From NCBI RefSeq assembly GCF_021390495.1, contig NZ_JAJEJP010000003.1:1240001-1304000 (forward strand): DNA of 64,000 nucleotides. Direction: 5' to 3'. Below the pieces are notes generated by a model. It saw nothing but the letters and a program-made list of their open reading frames with translations, had not been told where the DNA came from and ran no database searches. Positions 61,647-64,000 of the stretch are shown one piece after another. Origin of the DNA: Paraburkholderia sp. ZP32-5 (lineage in GTDB: Bacteria > Pseudomonadota > Gammaproteobacteria > Burkholderiales > Burkholderiaceae). The position numbers and the translations under genes were made by a program. The first letter of the stretch is position 1; every line of letters starts with the position of its first letter.

Positions 61647-62678
61647 TTAGGGATTCTTCACCGTTGCGGCGTCCACGAACTTGTTCGTGTACGTCGACGG
61701 CAGGTCGATCTTGCTGCGTGCCTGCGCGATCTGCGGGTCCGCCGCGGCCAGCACGTTCAGCACCGCTTCGGTGCCCTTCGGGTCATAGCGGCCGTCCGTC
61801 GAATAGACGGAGCGGGTATGTTCGATCGCTTTCAGATAGGTTGCGCGATCACCGACCTGATACGACTTCGGCAAGGCGTCGGCGATCTGCTCGGGCGTCG
61901 CGGTTTGCAGGAATTTCTCCGCGCGCAGCATCGCATTGACGACCGCCTGCACCGTATGCGGATTCTTCTTGATGAATTCGCTCGTCGAGATGACCGAACC
62001 CTCCGGATAGGTGCTGCTACCGACCGAATCCATCACGCCCTTGCCGGTACGCAGATCGGCAACCACCTTCAGATCGTTCGAATCGGTCAGCATCGTGATG
62101 GTCGGATCGATACCGACCAGCGCGTCGAGCCGCCCCTGCTTGACCGCGGCGATGGCGCCCGCCTGCGCGCCGACGCCGATCACCGAATACGATTTGCGAT
62201 CGACGCCGTTACGCGTCGCGATTGCATCGAGAATCATGTTCGTGCTGGAGCCCGGCGAGGTCACGCCGATCTTCATGCTGGCGAGACTTTTCAGCGACGT
62301 GTATTTCTGCTGGCCCTGCTTCGTGATGCCGAGCACGAAGGCCGGGTACTTGATCATCAGCACAAACGCCTGCACGTGCTGGTCGTGCGCGGCCATCGTC
62401 AGCGTATTCGAATAGGCGCTGACGACCATGTCCGCGCTGCCGCCGAGCAATGCCTGCAAGGTCTGCGGACCGCCCGCGTACATGCTGCGGTCGACGTCGA
62501 GCCCTTCGTCCTTGAAATAGCCTTTCGCGAGTGCGATTTCGAACGGATAGTAGGAAATCACGGAGCCGGTGGTCGCGATCGCGAGATGGGTTTTCTCGAG
62601 CGCGCCCTGTGCGTGGCTGGCCGTGGCGATGCCGAGCGTCAGCAACGCGCAGCACAGCGTTCGGTAGATGCCTGTCAT
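61647..62678 (-). CDS. ABC transporter substrate-binding protein (nitrate/sulfonate/taurine type), copy 1
   Basis: 343 residues. A Sec signal peptide ends after TASHAQ, then GALEKTHLAIATTGSVISYY, GYFKDEGLDVDRSMYAGG, LLGGSADMVVSAYSNTLTMA and IGVTSPGSSTNMILDAIA match the NMT1/SsuA-type receptor family and the paralogue at 58720. The conserved STYTNKFVDAA C-terminus is shared by both copies. The ATG is preceded by AGGAGACATTGAC. It lies between leuD and the aldolase gene. With no permease in the window, it may share a transporter encoded outside it. Confidence 0.9.
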   Translation of the reverse strand: MTGIYRTLCCALLTLGIATASHAQGALEKTHLAIATTGSVISYYPFEIALAKGYFKDEGLDVDRSMYAGGPQTLQALLGGSADMVVSAYSNTLTMAAHDQHVQAFVLMIKYPAFVLGITKQGQQKYTSLKSLASMKIGVTSPGSSTNMILDAIATRNGVDRKSYSVIGVGAQAGAIAAVKQGRLDALVGIDPTITMLTDSNDLKVVADLRTGKGVMDSVGSSTYPEGSVISTSEFIKKNPHTVQAVVNAMLRAEKFLQTATPEQIADALPKSYQVGDRATYLKAIEHTRSVYSTDGRYDPKGTEAVLNVLAAADPQIAQARSKIDLPSTYTNKFVDAATVKNP

Positions 62679-62729
62679 GTCAATGTCTCCTTTTATTTAA
62701 TGTAGGTGCAAGCGGTACAGCCGCGCGCG

Positions 62730-63323
62730 TCAGGACGGCGCGCGCTCGCGCGCTTCGAACTCGGCGATGCGGTCGGCGAACCGCAACGTGTAATCGATAC
62801 CGTCGAGTCCGAGCAACAGGCATTTACGATTGAAAGGATCGACGTCGAAGTGCCAGGACGTGTCCCGCGCACTGACGAGTTGACGCTCCAGATCGATCGA
62901 AAGTTGCATGCCCGGTTCGTGTTCGAGCGCAGCGAGCAGCGAAGCGACCGCATCGTGCGGCAACACCACGCACAGCACGCCGTTTCTGACGCAGTTATTG
63001 AAGAAGATATCGGCGAAGCTCGTGGAAATGACCGCGCGAATGCCGTAGTCCGACAGCGCCCACACGGCCATTTCACGCGACGATCCGCAGCCGAAGTTCG
63101 CGCCGGCCACGATGATTTTCGCGTCGCGCCAGGCCGGCCGGTTCAGCGCGAACTCGGCGCGCTCATGGTCCTGTTCGTCGAAGCGCAGATCATGGAACAG
63201 ATACTGGCCGAAGCCGTCCGCGCGTTGCTTGCGCAGAAAGCGCGCGGGAATGATCTGGTCCGTGTTCACGTTCGAATCGGCGATAGGCAGCGCGACGGCT
63301 TCGACGCGCGAGAACGGTTGCAT
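62730..63323 (-). CDS. leuD: 3-isopropylmalate/methylmalate dehydratase-type small subunit (LeuD family)
   Basis: 197 residues. NTDQIIPARFLRKQRADGFG, AGANFGCGSSREMAVWALSD, then ADIFFNNCVRNGVLCVVLP are the swivelling-domain signatures of LeuD. It pairs with the LeuC subunit encoded ten bases upstream to form a [4Fe-4S] hydro-lyase that isomerises or hydrates 2-hydroxy acids. Standard leucine loci carry leuB next to leuCD; here the pair is followed by a substrate-binding protein and an aldolase. A catabolic role (for example citraconate/methylmalate or a related hydroxy acid) is likely (inference). Confidence 0.9.
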   Translation of the reverse strand: MQPFSRVEAVALPIADSNVNTDQIIPARFLRKQRADGFGQYLFHDLRFDEQDHERAEFALNRPAWRDAKIIVAGANFGCGSSREMAVWALSDYGIRAVISTSFADIFFNNCVRNGVLCVVLPHDAVASLLAALEHEPGMQLSIDLERQLVSARDTSWHFDVDPFNRKCLLLGLDGIDYTLRFADRIAEFEARERAPS

Positions 63324-63333
63324 GCACGGCTCC

Positions 63334-64000
63334 TTAGAGAAATTGACGCACGTCGGTCAGATGCCCGGTGATCGCGGCCGCGGCGGCCATCGCCGGACTC
63401 ATCAGATGCGTGCGCGATTCCGGCCCCTGCCGGCCGACGAAATTACGATTCGACGTCGACGCGCAGCGCGCGCCGGGCGGCACGGTGTCGCCGTTGGTCG
63501 CGAGGCACATCGAGCAGGCCGGCTCGCGCCACTGGAACCCTGCGTCGAGAAAGATGCGGTCGAGCCCTTCGGCTTCGGCCGCGCGCTTCACTTGCGCCGA
63601 GCCCGGCACGACCAGCGCAGTGACTCCGGCCGATACGTGCTTGCCTTTGACGATTGCCGCCGCCGAACGCAGGTCTTCGATGCGCCCGTTCGTGCACGAG
63701 CCGATGAACGCGTAGTCGATCTTCACGCCGGCGAGCGGTTCTCCCGCATGCAGGCCCATGTAATCGAGCGTGCTGTCGATCACCGCGACGCGCTCGGCGT
63801 CGTCGACCGTCGCCGGGTCGGGTACCGCGCCGGTGATCGGCAGTGCATCTTCGACGCTATTGCCCCACGTGACCATCGGCGCAATACGGTTCGCGTCGAG
63901 GTGCACTTCGCGGTCGAAGCGGGCATCCGGATCGCTAAACAGCGTGCGCCACTGCGCCAGTCGCCGAGTCCATTCGTCGCCCGCCGGCGCGAACGGCCGG
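63334..64000 (-). CDS. leuC: 3-isopropylmalate/methylmalate dehydratase-type large subunit (LeuC family, N-terminus outside window)
   Basis: The C-terminal ~221 residues are present; the frame stays open to the right edge, so the start lies outside. [28 protein letters not shown] with the first cluster cysteine, and [20 protein letters not shown] with the other two cysteines bind the [4Fe-4S] cluster. [20 protein letters not shown] completes the aconitase-superfamily signature. It is the first visible gene of the run ending with gabD. A shorter frame beginning at 63906 is only the part after an internal GTG. Confidence 0.92.
   Translation of the reverse strand, partial: RPFAPAGDEWTRRLAQWRTLFSDPDARFDREVHLDANRIAPMVTWGNSVEDALPITGAVPDPATVDDAERVAVIDSTLDYMGLHAGEPLAGVKIDYAFIGSCTNGRIEDLRSAAAIVKGKHVSAGVTALVVPGSAQVKRAAEAEGLDRIFLDAGFQWREPACSMCLATNGDTVPPGARCASTSNRNFVGRQGPESRTHLMSPAMAAAAAITGHLTDVRQFL

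Noticed and set aside
62730..64000. Leucine biosynthesis locus
   Set aside because: LeuC and LeuD families are present, but the visible downstream genes are a substrate-binding protein, an aldolase and amidohydrolases rather than leuB. The upstream side cannot be seen, so biosynthesis is unlikely but not excluded.
1..64000. CRISPR arrays, insertion sequences, rRNA operons or prophage genes
   Set aside because: No regularly spaced repeats, transposase motifs, rRNA sequence or phage structural genes were seen on reading both strands.

Overview
The window looks like a chromosomal (or large secondary replicon) segment of a betaproteobacterium of the Burkholderia/Paraburkholderia/Caballeronia group. 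The inference rests on high GC in most genes, Burkholderia-type Gram-negative porins, many LysR regulators, several carbon-compound catabolic operons and recurrent GGAGAC-type ribosome binding sites. I found no rRNA, complete tRNA, insertion sequence or CRISPR array.

Layout. (1) 1-15.9 kb: an aromatic or N-heteroaromatic catabolic locus. An AAHS-type MFS transporter (cut by the left edge) and a porin lie on the minus strand. A long plus-strand run encodes a UbiX flavin prenyltransferase, FAD monooxygenase, VOC protein, fumarylacetoacetase-like hydrolase, alpha/beta hydrolase, a three-subunit molybdenum hydroxylase with its CoxG-like partner, a crotonase and a UbiD decarboxylase. A LysR gene and the XdhC cofactor chaperone follow. 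(2) 16.2-20.7 kb: LysR, a TauD-like dioxygenase, an isocitrate-lyase/PEP-mutase family enzyme and an MFS transporter. (3) 20.8-24.5 kb: a regulator with two degenerate HD-GYP-like repeats and a LuxR helix-turn-helix, divergent from a cytochrome b561 / Tat-exported molybdopterin oxidoreductase pair and a secreted protein. (4) 24.5-32.6 kb: accessory genes, including a BON protein, a phospholipase D lipoprotein, an alpha/beta hydrolase beside a decayed LysR gene, an intact LysR, and three tandem secreted paralogues of unknown function. (5) 32.7-36.9 kb: an FAH-family hydrolase, Ldh-type dehydrogenase, MFS and alpha/beta hydrolase operon. (6) 36.9-44.6 kb: a serine hydrolase lipoprotein, then moeA, mobB and an NAD-dependent formate dehydrogenase with a fused NuoE/NuoF-like subunit. 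(7) 44.9-50.9 kb: a TRAP transporter operon with LacI regulator, 2-hydroxyacid dehydrogenase and LigI-like amidohydrolase.

(8) 51-53.3 kb is the most unusual region: a lower-GC, minus-strand island with a protein ending in a transthyretin-like domain, an M35-like (aspzincin) metallopeptidase without signal peptide, and an exported OmpA-like protein. These are followed by a truncated second copy of the peptidase C-terminus and a second OmpA-like protein. Both peptidase/OmpA-like junctions use the same ATGA overlap. This is the layout of a polymorphic effector-immunity locus, probably type VI secretion related (inference). (9) 53.8-64 kb: a sulfatase divergent from a MarR regulator, then a minus-strand catabolic run: LeuC (cut by the right edge), LeuD, substrate-binding protein, HpaI-type aldolase, amidohydrolase, second substrate-binding protein, second amidohydrolase and succinate-semialdehyde dehydrogenase. 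The aldolase and dehydrogenase suggest a route ending in pyruvate plus succinate.
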